From: a bacterium
GTDB lineage: Bacteria; Actinomycetota; Thermoleophilia; Solirubrobacterales; Solirubrobacteraceae
Assembly (NCBI GenBank): GCA_021323635.1
Contig: JAJPKQ010000037.1
Location: forward strand, 62,001 to 126,000
DNA length: 64,000 nt
Reading direction: 5' to 3'
Shown here piece after piece: positions 40,419-49,460 of this stretch (the first letter of the stretch is position 1; every line of letters starts with the position of its first letter). A model generated the notes under the pieces. The model saw nothing but the letters and a program-made list of their open reading frames with translations, made no database searches and had not been told where the DNA came from. The translations under genes were made by a program, and so were the position numbers.

Positions 40419-41267
40419 ATGCTATTCGGCGCGCACGTCTCCCCGGCGGGGGGCCCCGCCAACGCTGTGCACCGCGGCGAGGAGCGCCACTGCGAGGCGA
40501 TTCAGATCTTCAACCAGTCACCGCGCGCCTGGCGCGGTCGCCTCTACACCGACGAGGAGGTCGCCGCCTTCCGTGCGGCGCTTGCCGCAAGCCCGGTCAA
40601 GGCCTGCGTGATCCACGCCATCTACCTGCTCAACTGCGCAAGCGAGGACCCGGAGATCCGCAACAAGTCGCGCGAGGCGCTCACGCTCGCGCTGCAGGCG
40701 GGCGCTGAGCTGGGCGCCCTGGGCGTGGTGCTGCACCCGGGCTCGGCCAAGCAGAGCGATCCCGCCAAGGCGATCAGGCGTGCCGGTGAGACGATCCGCG
40801 CCGCGCTGGCGCAGAGCGAGGGCTGCGAGCTGCACCTGGAGAACACGGCCGGCGCAGGCGGCACGCTCGGCCGCTCTGTGGAGGAGCTGGCGGCGCTGCA
40901 TGAGGCGATCGGCGTCGAGCAGCGCGTGGGGATCTGCCTGGACTCCTGCCATCTCTTCGCCTCCGGCTACGACCTGCGCCGGCCGGGCGTGATGAGCGCT
41001 CTGCACCGCGACCTGGAGCGCCTGATCGGCAGGGGCGCCGTGCGCTCGCTGCACCTCAACGACTCGCAGGCGCCGCTGGGCTCCAATCGCGACCGGCACG
41101 CCAACCTCGGCGCCGGCGAGCTCGGCGTGGAGGGCCTTCGCAACTTCGTGCACGAGCGCGGGCTGCAGAGGCTGCCGTGCATCCTCGAGACCCCCGGGGC
41201 GCGCCGCGAGGGCGCCTCGGCGGCCGAAGTCGACCTCGCGCGCAAGATCCACGCGCAGGCGCGCTGA
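40419..41267 (+). CDS. nfo: Endonuclease IV (apurinic/apyrimidinic endonuclease)
   Basis: Nfo cuts DNA at abasic sites in base-excision repair using a trinuclear zinc centre. The 282-residue TIM-barrel protein begins MLFGAHVSPAGGPANAV and has zinc ligands in VVLHPGS, LENTAG, GICLDSCHLFASGYDL, LHLNDSQAPLGSNRDRHAN, LGAGELG and CILETPG. It is divergent from gltX, with 11 bases between the two start codons, and convergent with dnaE at 10 bases. Confidence 0.95.
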   Translation: MLFGAHVSPAGGPANAVHRGEERHCEAIQIFNQSPRAWRGRLYTDEEVAAFRAALAASPVKACVIHAIYLLNCASEDPEIRNKSREALTLALQAGAELGALGVVLHPGSAKQSDPAKAIRRAGETIRAALAQSEGCELHLENTAGAGGTLGRSVEELAALHEAIGVEQRVGICLDSCHLFASGYDLRRPGVMSALHRDLERLIGRGAVRSLHLNDSQAPLGSNRDRHANLGAGELGVEGLRNFVHERGLQRLPCILETPGARREGASAAEVDLARKIHAQAR

Positions 41268-41277
41268 GGCGCGCCGC

Positions 41278-44200
41278 TCAGGCGAGCGCCCCGGCGGCAA
41301 GCGCCCGCGGCAGCGTGCCGAGCACGCGCTCGACTTCCGCGCGCAGCCCGGGCGAGTCGCTCACGCGGTAGTCGGCGCCCAGCCGCAGGCGCCTGACGCC
41401 CGCGCGCGTGCGCATTGAAAGCACCACATCAGCCTCGCCGGGGAAGTGCTCGAGCACCCGCTTGAGCTCCTCGATCGCCCCCGTGCGCAGGGATGCGCTC
41501 TCCAGCTCGATCATCAGCGCCCGCAGCTGCGGGTCACCGGAGGCGGCCTGCGCTACCGTCCCCTCCGCGCGAACCGACCCCACGCTGCCCGCGCCCCCAT
41601 CCTGCGGGCCCTGCCGGTCCTCATCCGCCGAGAGAGCCGCGCGCGCGGCTTCGATCTCCTGCTGGTCGGGCGAGAACTCTCCCACCTCCGATACGACCAC
41701 GCAGGTCCTGCCCGCTTCCTTGTGGTCGACGCGCCCGCGCACGAGCACAACGCGGTCGCCGGCCAGCAGCGCCTCATGCTCGCCGAGCGCCTTGCCGAAG
41801 AGCAACAGCTCGACCGAGCTCTCCAGATCGGCAAGGGTCGCGAACATCATCGGCTCGCCTGAGCGCGTGCGCAAGCGCTTGGTATCAGCGATGATCCCGC
41901 CGACCGTCACGATCTCCTTCTCGCGCCGCGAAGAGAGCTCGCGCAGCGTGCAGTCGGTGCGGGCGCGCATCACCGCGGCGATCTCCTTGAGCGGGTGCGA
42001 GGAGATGAAGAGGCCGACCGCCTCCTTCTCCATCGCCAACAGCTCGCCCTGCTCGGCCTCGATCCGCGGGATCGGCGGGCGCCTCGCCGGCGCGTGCGCC
42101 TCGCCGGCGCCACCGGCATCAGCTACCACGTCAAAGATCGAGCCCTGGCCGATGACCGCATCCTGCTGCGCCTTCTGGCCGGCGGACTGCGCCTGGGCAA
42201 GCACCGCGAGCATTCCCTTGCGCGTTGCCCCCGTGGCGTCGAAGGCGCCGCACTTGATCAGCGCCTCCAGCGCCTTCTTGTTGAGCGCGCGGTGGTCCAC
42301 GCGCTCGCAGAAGTCCCACAGGGAGGTGAAGGCACCGCCGTGCTCGCGCGCGCGCTTGATCGCCTCCACCGCCTGGAAGCCGACGCCCTTGACGGCATCG
42401 AGGCCGAAGCGGATGTTGCCCTCCTCGACGGTGAACTCGTGGTCGGAGCGATTGACGTCTGGCGGCAGCACGGCGATCCCCATCGCCTCGCACTGATTGA
42501 CGAAGAAGGGCACCTTGTCCTTGGTGGACATCACCGAGGAGATCAGCGCAGCCATGTACTCGGCGGGGTAGTTGGCCTTCAGCCACGCGGTGCGGTAGGA
42601 GATCAGCGCGTAGCAGGCCGCATGAGACTTGTTGAAGGAGTAGTCCGCCGAGCGTTCGTTGGTCTGCCAGAGCCAGTCGATCACCTCCTTGGCCGTTCCG
42701 GAGGCGCGGCAGCCGGCTACGAAGTCGGGCTTGAGCGCCGCCATCGCCTCGCGGTTCTTCTTGCCGATCGCCTTCCTGAGATCGTCTGCCTTCGCCGCCG
42801 AGAAGCCCGCGAGCCGCTGGGCGATCTGCATCGCCTGCTCCTGATAGAGGATCACGCCCTTGGAGGAGTGCAGGATCTCGCGCAGGCGCTCGTCGGGGTA
42901 GGAGAGCTTCTCGGGATGGTGCTTGTTGCGCGCATAGACCGGGATCTGGTCCATCGCGCCGGGGCGGTAGAGAGCGCCGAGGGCGACCAGGTCGTTGAAC
43001 TCGTCCGGGCGCACCCTCTTCAGCGCCTCGCGCATCCCCTCTGACTCGAACTGAAAGACGCCGACGGAGTCGCCGCGGGAGAGCATCGCATAGGTCTTCT
43101 GATCGTCGAGCGGGATGCGCGCGATGTCCGGCCGCTCGCGCCCGGATCGCTCGATGATGTCAAGGGTGTCCTCGATCACGTCGAGGTTGCGCAGCCCGAG
43201 GAAGTCCATCTTCAGCAGCCCGATCTCCTCGATCGGCTTCATCGAGAACTGCGTGACCGTGCGAAACTGGCGCTCGCCGTGCTCGTCCACGCCGGCGTCC
43301 GCCAGCTGCAGCGGCACGATCTCGGTCAGCGGCCGGTCGGCGATCACGACCGCTGCGGCGTGTATCGAGGAGTTGCGCACGATGCCCTCGAGGCCGCGCG
43401 CGACATCGATGATCTGGCGCGCCGTGGGGTCCTCGTCGTAGGCGCTGCGCAGCGGCTCGCCCTCCTTCAGGCAGTCCTCGAAGGAGGGCGGGCGGCCCAT
43501 GATCGGGTCGGGGATCAGCTTTGCCAGCCGGTCCCCGAGCGCGTACTCGTGGCCGAGCACGCGGGCTGCGTCACGGGTGGCCGCGCGCGGGAACATGCGG
43601 CCGAAGGTGACGATCTGCGCGACCGCCTCCCGTCCGTACTTCTCGGTCACATAGCGGATCACGCGCTCGCGACCGCGGACCGAGAAGTCGATGTCGATGT
43701 CGGGCATCGACACGCGCTCGGGGTTGAGGAAGCGCTCGAAGAGCAGGTCGTAGGCGAGCGGGTCAACGTCGGTGATCCGCAGGCAGTAGGAGACGAGCGA
43801 GCCGGCGGCCGATCCGCGCCCGGGCCCGACCGCGATCCCGTTGCGCTTGGCGTAGGAGACGAAGTCCCAGACGATCAGGAAGTAGGCCGAGTAGCCCATC
43901 TGCTCGATAACCGCAAGCTCGCTCTCCATGCGCTCGAGCGCCGCGGCGGGCGGCGGGTCGCCGTAGCGCTCGCGCAGTCCCTCTGCGACGCGCTCGCGCA
44001 GGAAGTCCGCCTCGCTCACCCCCGCAGGCGTCGGATAGCGGGGGATCAGCTGCTTGCCAAGCTCAAGCTCGACATCGCAGCGCTCGGCGATCTCGAGCGT
44101 CGTGGCGACCGCCTCGGGGTAATCGGCGAAGGCGCGCGCCATCTCGGCGTTGTCGCGCAGATAGAACTCGTTGGTCTCGAAGGTCAGCTTCGGCTGCGCG

Positions 44201-44895
44201 ATCGTGCTCTTGGTCTGGACGCACAGCAGCGCACGATGGTTGTCATAGTCCTCGCGGCGCAGGTAGTGCACGTCGCCGGTGGCCACAAGCGCTCCGGAGA
44301 GCTCGCGCGCGATCTTGACGATCCCCTGATTGCACTTCTCCTGCGCGTCCAGCCCGTTCTTCTGCAGCTCGAAGTAGACGTTCTCAGGCCCGAAGATCTC
44401 GCGCAGCTCGCCCGCGTGCGCCCGCGCCTCATCGATGCGATCATCGTGCAGCAGGCGGCAGAAGCGCGAGGCAAGACAGCCGGTGAGCGCGATCACGCCC
44501 TGGGCGTGTCTCGCCAGGTCCTCAACGGTGACCGCCGGCTTGCCGCGGTCCATCCCCTCCAGGAAGCCATGCGAGGAGAGCTTGACGAGGTTGCGATAGC
44601 CGCTGGCGTCAGATGCCAGCAGCGTGAGGTGGTGGCGCTCGCGCCTGCGCGAGCCGCTCGGCCGCCCGGCGGCGCCGGTGACATAGACCTCACAGCCGAT
44701 GATCGGCTTGACGCCGTGCTTACGAGCGGCCTTGTAGAGCTCGACGGAGCCGTTCATGACGCCATGGTCGGTGAGGGCCAGCGCGGGCTGCTCGAGCTCG
44801 GCGGCCCGCGCCGCAAGCGCCTCGATCTTGCACGCCCCGTCCAGCAGCGAGTACTCGGAGTGGACGTGCAGGTGGGCGCATGCTTGCTTGCTCAC
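41278..44895 (-). CDS. dnaE: DNA polymerase III alpha subunit
   Basis: DnaE is the replicative polymerase catalytic subunit. The 1205-residue protein starts with a PHP domain (LHVHSEYSLLDGACKI; NGSVELYKAARKHGVKPIIGCE, quoted in part). It has the polymerase active site with PDIDIDFSVRGRERVIRYV near residue 400, then SFKP-like GVILYQEQAMQIAQRLAGF, the helix-hairpin-helix region and a C-terminal OB-fold (VTVGGIIADTKRLRTRSGEP). Length and order match DnaE1. It ends 10 bases from the convergent nfo stop and may be cotranscribed with the coiled-coil gene upstream. Confidence 0.97.
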   Translation of the reverse strand: MSKQACAHLHVHSEYSLLDGACKIEALAARAAELEQPALALTDHGVMNGSVELYKAARKHGVKPIIGCEVYVTGAAGRPSGSRRRERHHLTLLASDASGYRNLVKLSSHGFLEGMDRGKPAVTVEDLARHAQGVIALTGCLASRFCRLLHDDRIDEARAHAGELREIFGPENVYFELQKNGLDAQEKCNQGIVKIARELSGALVATGDVHYLRREDYDNHRALLCVQTKSTIAQPKLTFETNEFYLRDNAEMARAFADYPEAVATTLEIAERCDVELELGKQLIPRYPTPAGVSEADFLRERVAEGLRERYGDPPPAAALERMESELAVIEQMGYSAYFLIVWDFVSYAKRNGIAVGPGRGSAAGSLVSYCLRITDVDPLAYDLLFERFLNPERVSMPDIDIDFSVRGRERVIRYVTEKYGREAVAQIVTFGRMFPRAATRDAARVLGHEYALGDRLAKLIPDPIMGRPPSFEDCLKEGEPLRSAYDEDPTARQIIDVARGLEGIVRNSSIHAAAVVIADRPLTEIVPLQLADAGVDEHGERQFRTVTQFSMKPIEEIGLLKMDFLGLRNLDVIEDTLDIIERSGRERPDIARIPLDDQKTYAMLSRGDSVGVFQFESEGMREALKRVRPDEFNDLVALGALYRPGAMDQIPVYARNKHHPEKLSYPDERLREILHSSKGVILYQEQAMQIAQRLAGFSAAKADDLRKAIGKKNREAMAALKPDFVAGCRASGTAKEVIDWLWQTNERSADYSFNKSHAACYALISYRTAWLKANYPAEYMAALISSVMSTKDKVPFFVNQCEAMGIAVLPPDVNRSDHEFTVEEGNIRFGLDAVKGVGFQAVEAIKRAREHGGAFTSLWDFCERVDHRALNKKALEALIKCGAFDATGATRKGMLAVLAQAQSAGQKAQQDAVIGQGSIFDVVADAGGAGEAHAPARRPPIPRIEAEQGELLAMEKEAVGLFISSHPLKEIAAVMRARTDCTLRELSSRREKEIVTVGGIIADTKRLRTRSGEPMMFATLADLESSVELLLFGKALGEHEALLAGDRVVLVRGRVDHKEAGRTCVVVSEVGEFSPDQQEIEAARAALSADEDRQGPQDGGAGSVGSVRAEGTVAQAASGDPQLRALMIELESASLRTGAIEELKRVLEHFPGEADVVLSMRTRAGVRRLRLGADYRVSDSPGLRAEVERVLGTLPRALAAGALA

Positions 44896-44954
44896 GGCAG
44901 CAGATCGTAAGCGCTCGCGCGGACGTTGGCCCGGCCGCCGGGCGCTTTGCGCAG

Positions 44955-46136
44955 CTAGCGCAGCGGGCGTGGGCCCGGGCCGCGCCAGTGCTCGACCGCG
45001 TCGGCGATCACGCGCACGATCCCGCCACCGCCTGCCGCATGCGGGTGCTGGGCAGGCGGACGCTGCGGGCGCTCCCGCAGCGGAGCTGAAGCGCCCGACG
45101 CCGATGTCGGCGCGCTCATCTGGGGTCCCTGCATCTCGCCAGTCGCTTGCCGCTGGCCTGGGCGGCTCTGCTGCGTCGGCGGCTGGTCCATACCCGAGCG
45201 GGCCTCGAGCGGCGCCCCTGCGCCAGCGCCTGCGCGCTGCGTCTCGCCGCCACGAGCATCGTTGCTGACACCCTGGCGGCGACTCGGGCGCTCAGGCGAG
45301 GCCTCGGCCTGATTGTCGGCCGCGCGCACCGCCTCGGTCGCACGCTCGATCCCCGAGAGCAGCGGGCCAAGTGTGGTGAGGCTGCCCCGCAGCCGTTCGA
45401 GCTCGAGCTCTGCACGGGTGCGCCGCAGCCGCTCGCTCTCAAGCTCCCCCTGCAGCTCGCGCGTGCGCGTGCGCAGCGGCACAAGCTCGGCACGCAGCTG
45501 CTCCAGTGCGTGGCGGGCCTCCTCCGCTGACTCGCGAGCCTGCCGCAACGCGCGCGCCTGCGTTGCAAGTTCGTCCTTGGTCTCGCGCAGCGCCTGGCGC
45601 AGCTCGCCGTTGCGCTCGCGCTGGCGGCGCAGCCTTCCCTGCAGCTCCTCGATGCGCGCGGAGAGCTCGCCGAGGCGTTCTTCGATCGCACCACGTCCCA
45701 GGTGCAGCGCGAGCGGCCCACGACCGACCTGGACCTCATCGAGGCTCGAGGAGCTCGGACGCGGCTCGCTCTCCCCGCGTCTGCGCAGACGCCCGGGCGC
45801 CGTGGGCGCCTCCGCGTCGGCCCTGGGCTGCGTGGCAAGCGCTGCATCGGTCCCTCGCGGCGCCGGCGCGCGTACCTCGGGGACGAAGGGCTCCTCGGCG
45901 GCGGGAAGCTCTTCCCAGCGGCGCGTGCGATCCTCGCCGGGCGTGGCCGCCGGCGAGCGGCGCCCGCCTGCGCCGAGCGATCCGGCGCCAACCGCAGATG
46001 TGCGCTCTGAGCGGCGCTCATGCGCCCGTGCGGCGTCTGCGACCCCGACCCCGTCATGCTTGTTACCACGCTCGCGCACGAGGCTCTGCGCGAGCAGCTC
46101 GTCGAGCACGTGGCGATCTTGCTTCTCGGAGGACAT
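44955..46136 (-). CDS. Coiled-coil protein of unknown function upstream of dnaE
   Basis: The 393-residue protein has no signal peptide. Its N-terminal 140 residues are disordered and charged. A long coiled coil follows at about 145-275 (IEERLGELSARIEELQGRLR, LREQAL-like heptads, LELERLRGSLTTLGPLLSG). The C-terminal 120 residues are rich in Gln, Pro and Ala and end in a short conserved-looking segment GGGIVRVIADAVEHW. Heptad spacing supports real coding, but no family is recognised. The opposite-strand ORFs over the same region are shadows. Being 59 bases upstream of dnaE on the same strand, it may be cotranscribed. Confidence 0.6.
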   Translation of the reverse strand: MSSEKQDRHVLDELLAQSLVRERGNKHDGVGVADAARAHERRSERTSAVGAGSLGAGGRRSPAATPGEDRTRRWEELPAAEEPFVPEVRAPAPRGTDAALATQPRADAEAPTAPGRLRRRGESEPRPSSSSLDEVQVGRGPLALHLGRGAIEERLGELSARIEELQGRLRRQRERNGELRQALRETKDELATQARALRQARESAEEARHALEQLRAELVPLRTRTRELQGELESERLRRTRAELELERLRGSLTTLGPLLSGIERATEAVRAADNQAEASPERPSRRQGVSNDARGGETQRAGAGAGAPLEARSGMDQPPTQQSRPGQRQATGEMQGPQMSAPTSASGASAPLRERPQRPPAQHPHAAGGGGIVRVIADAVEHWRGPGPRPLR

Positions 46137-46257
46137 CAGCGTTTTCCAGGGCCATCCCTCATCCCGCTCGCCTCCATGTTACACCTGATCTGCGCCCCTG
46201 GCAAGCGCTTTGCTCGCGGCGCAGGTGCCCGCACTGCCGCGGCGAGCCTCGCCCGCC

Positions 46258-47532
46258 CTACAGCCGCGACTGACGCAGGCGCCAGGCCATCCGCGAGGGC
46301 AGCGAGAAGAGCTCGATGAAGCCCGGTGCGGCGGCCTGTGAGAAGAGCCCGCCCGAGGTCGCGAAGGTGGCAAGAGCGGGGTCATAGACAGCGTTTGGGG
46401 ATGAGCGGCGTATCACATGCACGCTGCCCTTGTAGAGCTTGAGCGCGATCGTGCCCGTGACGGCCTCGTTGGCGGCGATCATGTACGCGTCGAGATCCTC
46501 GCGCAGCGGCTCCCACCAGAGGCCGGCGTAGACGAGGTAGGCGAAGCGCTCCTCTAGGAACGGCTTGGTCTGGTTCTGATGGATCGTGCTGACCAGCTTC
46601 TCAAGCTCCCGGTGAGCGCTCAGGACAATCGTCGCTGCCGGCACCTCATAGATGTCGCGCACCTTCAGCCCGACGATGCGGTCCTCGATGTGGTCGACGA
46701 AGCCGACGCCATGTCGGGCGCCGATCGCGGTCAGCTCTTCAAGCAGCGCGACCAGGCCCATCGCCTTGCCGTCAAGCGCCACCGGCAGCCCGCGCTCGAA
46801 GGCAAGCTCGATCTCCTGGGCCTGATCGGGGGCCTGCTCAGGCGGCGTCAGCAGCCCAAAGACATCCTGCTCGGGGGCGTGCTCAAGATCCTCGATCCAA
46901 CGCCCCTCCGAGGAGCGCCCCCAGAGGTTGTCGTCGATCGAGTAAGGGGTCACCTCGCTGCCGGAGGCAAGCGGGATGCCGTGCTCGCGCGCGTAGGCGA
47001 TCTCCTCCTCGCGCCCCATCTGCCAGGAGCGCACGGGCGCGATCACGCGCAGCTCCGGGGCGAGTGTGGCGATCGTTGACTCGATCCGCACCTGGTCGTT
47101 GCCCTTGCCCGTGCAGCCGTGGGCGATCACGTCGCAGGAGAGCCGCCGGGCGTGCTCGACCGCGAGCTTCGCGATCAGAGGGCGGCCGAGCGCGGTGAAG
47201 AGCGGGTAGCCGCCGCCGTAGAGGGCGTTGGCACGGATCGCGCGCGCCACGTACTCGGCGGCGAACTCCTCGCGCGCGTCCACCAGCAGGCACTCGAGCG
47301 CGCCCAGCGCTTCCGCCTTTGCTCTGATCGCGCTGAAGTCCTCGCGCGGCTGGCCGAGGTTGACGGTGAGGGTCACCACCTCCGCGCCGTAGCGCTCCTG
47401 GATCCACTTCAGCATCACGCTGGTGTCAAGACCACCCGAGTAGAGCAGCAGCACGCGCGCGACCGACTCGGGGTCGGCCTCGTAGCTTGCGGTGCGGGCG
47501 AACGGCGCCCGCTCTAGCTCAAGCTCTGCCAT
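46258..47532 (-). CDS. argG: Argininosuccinate synthase
   Basis: ArgG joins citrulline and aspartate with ATP. The 424-residue protein has the PP-loop VLLLYSGGLDTSVMLKWIQE, HGCTGKGNDQVRIE, the citrulline/aspartate-binding EEEIAYAREHGIPL, YSIDDNLWGRSSEG and VHVIRRSSPNAVYD. It carries about 25 extra N-terminal residues relative to many ArgG proteins. The ATG at 47532 is chosen over the track's longer start. No argH lies in the window, and a 22-base palindrome lies upstream. Confidence 0.96.
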   Translation of the reverse strand: MAELELERAPFARTASYEADPESVARVLLLYSGGLDTSVMLKWIQERYGAEVVTLTVNLGQPREDFSAIRAKAEALGALECLLVDAREEFAAEYVARAIRANALYGGGYPLFTALGRPLIAKLAVEHARRLSCDVIAHGCTGKGNDQVRIESTIATLAPELRVIAPVRSWQMGREEEIAYAREHGIPLASGSEVTPYSIDDNLWGRSSEGRWIEDLEHAPEQDVFGLLTPPEQAPDQAQEIELAFERGLPVALDGKAMGLVALLEELTAIGARHGVGFVDHIEDRIVGLKVRDIYEVPAATIVLSAHRELEKLVSTIHQNQTKPFLEERFAYLVYAGLWWEPLREDLDAYMIAANEAVTGTIALKLYKGSVHVIRRSSPNAVYDPALATFATSGGLFSQAAAPGFIELFSLPSRMAWRLRQSRL

Positions 47533-47586
47533 CAGGCGCCGAAGACTAGCGGCTCGGTGGCGCCGGCCGCAGAGGACCGGCGCCAC

Positions 47587-47608
47587 CGCGCTCGGAGCTC
47601 CGAGCGCG
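47587..47608. terminator. Perfect 22-bp palindrome between the secreted-protein gene and argG
   Basis: CGCGCTCGGAGCTCCGAGCGCG is perfectly self-complementary. It begins 9 bases after the stop of the secreted-protein gene and 55 bases before argG, on their shared strand. As RNA it gives a 9-bp stem with an AGCT loop, a likely terminator. As DNA it could be an operator for argG. Confidence 0.5.
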
Positions 47609-47616
47609 CCCTTCCG

Positions 47617-49302
47617 CTAGCGCTTCTTTCCGTGGCGCTTGGCGCCCTTGGCGCCCTTGAGGTGCAACGAGCGCCCCTTGATGCCGGTGCCTGAGAGGTT
47701 GATCGTAAGGCCGCGCTTGCCGGCCTTACGCAGCGCCTTGCCGCCCAGGGCGCCCAGCTTCAGGTGCACGACGGCGGTCTTGCCCGCCGCCACGGAGAAG
47801 GCTCCGCTGCCGAGCACGACCGTCTTCACATGCTTGCCGTGGCGCACGCGCACGGTGAGCTTGATCTTCCCCGCACATTCTGGTGCGCCGCTGCAGCGCA
47901 CCTGCAGCAGGACGGTCGTGCCCTTCACGCTTGCCCCGACCACTTCTGCGATCGGCTTGGGGACAGCGACGGCGGCGCTTGCAGCACTGGCGATGCCGGC
48001 GCCGTTGCCCGCGGTGACCACGCAGGTGATCGAGCTGCCCTCGTCGGCTGCCTGGATCGTGTAGGTCGCGCCGCTCGCGCCTGCGATCGCCACGCCCGAG
48101 CGCTCCCACTGGTAGGTCAGAAAGAGCGGTTCGTTGGCCCACGTGCCCTGCGAGCAGGTCAGCGTCTGGCCGACTGCGCCGGTGCCGGCGAGCGTCGGCG
48201 GCGCGCTGGCGGTCGGAGCCGCCGGGAAGGCCGGGCGTAGGCTTTCGTTGATGTTCGCGGTGAGCGCGCCCTGGGTGACCGCGACGGCGGTGGCCTGGCT
48301 GAAGGTCGCCTTGCCCGTGTAGAACTGGCCCACATAGAGCTCCGGGCATTCGCTTTCGCCCTTCTTGATCACGTGACAGACGTAGCCGTCGTATTCGACC
48401 TTGTATGAGCCCGTCGGCAGCCCCATGATCGTGTACTGGCCGGCCGTGTTGGTGTATCCGCACCCGCCGCCACCGTTCGCGTGACCTTCAGCGTTGACCT
48501 GCGTGGCGCAGACGGCGATGTGTGCGATCGGTGGATGCGTGATCGAGGCGCTCGTCACCGTGCCGGAGATCTCGCCGCCGATCGCAAGCACCTCGTTGAC
48601 CGTTTCGGTCTTGGCGTTGTGCACGGTGAGGTGCGCGACTGAGGCGGAGATCACGTTGGCCTTCTCATTGCAGCGGACCTTTTCGCCCAGTTCTTCTTCG
48701 CAGGCCGAAGCCGAGGCGAAAAACATAAAGTACGTGCCGACCTTCAGCCTTTCGACGGTGTATTCACCGTTGGCGTTGGTTTCGGAGCAGACGTTGCTGA
48801 ATTCTTCGCCGCTTCCCCCGGTGGCGCATACCTCCACCCCGCCAAGCGGGCCACCGGCGCTGCTGGTGACGCGGCCGGCGATCTTGCCTTCGCCGACTTC
48901 AAGCAGCGCCGCGTTGATGTTTTCCGTGAGGTGCGATTCGGTGACGATGATGGGTTCGGCTTCAAAGATGTTGGTCGATTCCCTGTAGTACTGGCGGGCG
49001 TAACCCGGCGCGTTGAATTCAACCTTGTAGTTGCCTTCCGGGACTTCCTTGATCGTGTACTTGCCTTCGGCGTTGGTCGCTTCGGGCTTGCACTTCACCT
49101 TTTCGTCATTTGAAGCGTCGTACCAGCACACTTCGGCCTTTTCGATCGCCTTTCCTTCCGAGCTCTTGACCGTGCCGCTGAATTCGCCGGTCGGCGTGAT
49201 CGCCGCCGCAGTCGGCGGCAGCGCGGTCAAGCACAGCAGCATCGCCGCGGAGGCTGCGATCGCCCCCCCGATGCTGCTCGGCCTTGCCTTTGCCTGCATC
49301 AT
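47617..49302 (-). CDS. Secreted multi-domain protein: three carboxypeptidase-regulatory-like domains plus Ig-like domain
   Basis: The 561-residue protein has a signal peptide (IGGAIAASAAMLLCLTALPPTAAA) and then three beta-sandwich carboxypeptidase-regulatory-like modules. The first is FSGTVKSSEGKAIEKAEVCW, the second IAGRVTSSAGGPLGGVEVCA, the third ISGTVTSASITHPPIAHIAV; each includes a GxYTIxxLPxGxYKVEF-type hairpin. An Ig-like domain follows (GQTLTCSQGTWANEPLFLTY; YTIQAADEGSSITCVVTAG). The tail is very basic (KGAKGAKRHGKKR) with repeated Gly/Lys, perhaps for binding wall polymers. AGAGG lies 6 bases before the first ATG (49302). Glutamate codons are mainly GAA. An adhesion or wall-binding role is inferred only from architecture. 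Confidence 0.85.
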   Translation of the reverse strand: MMQAKARPSSIGGAIAASAAMLLCLTALPPTAAAITPTGEFSGTVKSSEGKAIEKAEVCWYDASNDEKVKCKPEATNAEGKYTIKEVPEGNYKVEFNAPGYARQYYRESTNIFEAEPIIVTESHLTENINAALLEVGEGKIAGRVTSSAGGPLGGVEVCATGGSGEEFSNVCSETNANGEYTVERLKVGTYFMFFASASACEEELGEKVRCNEKANVISASVAHLTVHNAKTETVNEVLAIGGEISGTVTSASITHPPIAHIAVCATQVNAEGHANGGGGCGYTNTAGQYTIMGLPTGSYKVEYDGYVCHVIKKGESECPELYVGQFYTGKATFSQATAVAVTQGALTANINESLRPAFPAAPTASAPPTLAGTGAVGQTLTCSQGTWANEPLFLTYQWERSGVAIAGASGATYTIQAADEGSSITCVVTAGNGAGIASAASAAVAVPKPIAEVVGASVKGTTVLLQVRCSGAPECAGKIKLTVRVRHGKHVKTVVLGSGAFSVAAGKTAVVHLKLGALGGKALRKAGKRGLTINLSGTGIKGRSLHLKGAKGAKRHGKKR

Positions 49303-49460
49303 TTGCCACCTCTCTGATTTGATGGTTTGCACTCGGTGCCGCTGAGGCGCAGCCCCGCTTGCTCGCATGGAGAGCACCTCGGTGACCCTCGCCGCCGCCC
49401 GGAGCTAAGGTCGACGTTCACGAGCGCGGCAACCCTATCAGCCCGCCTGGACGACCGAGC

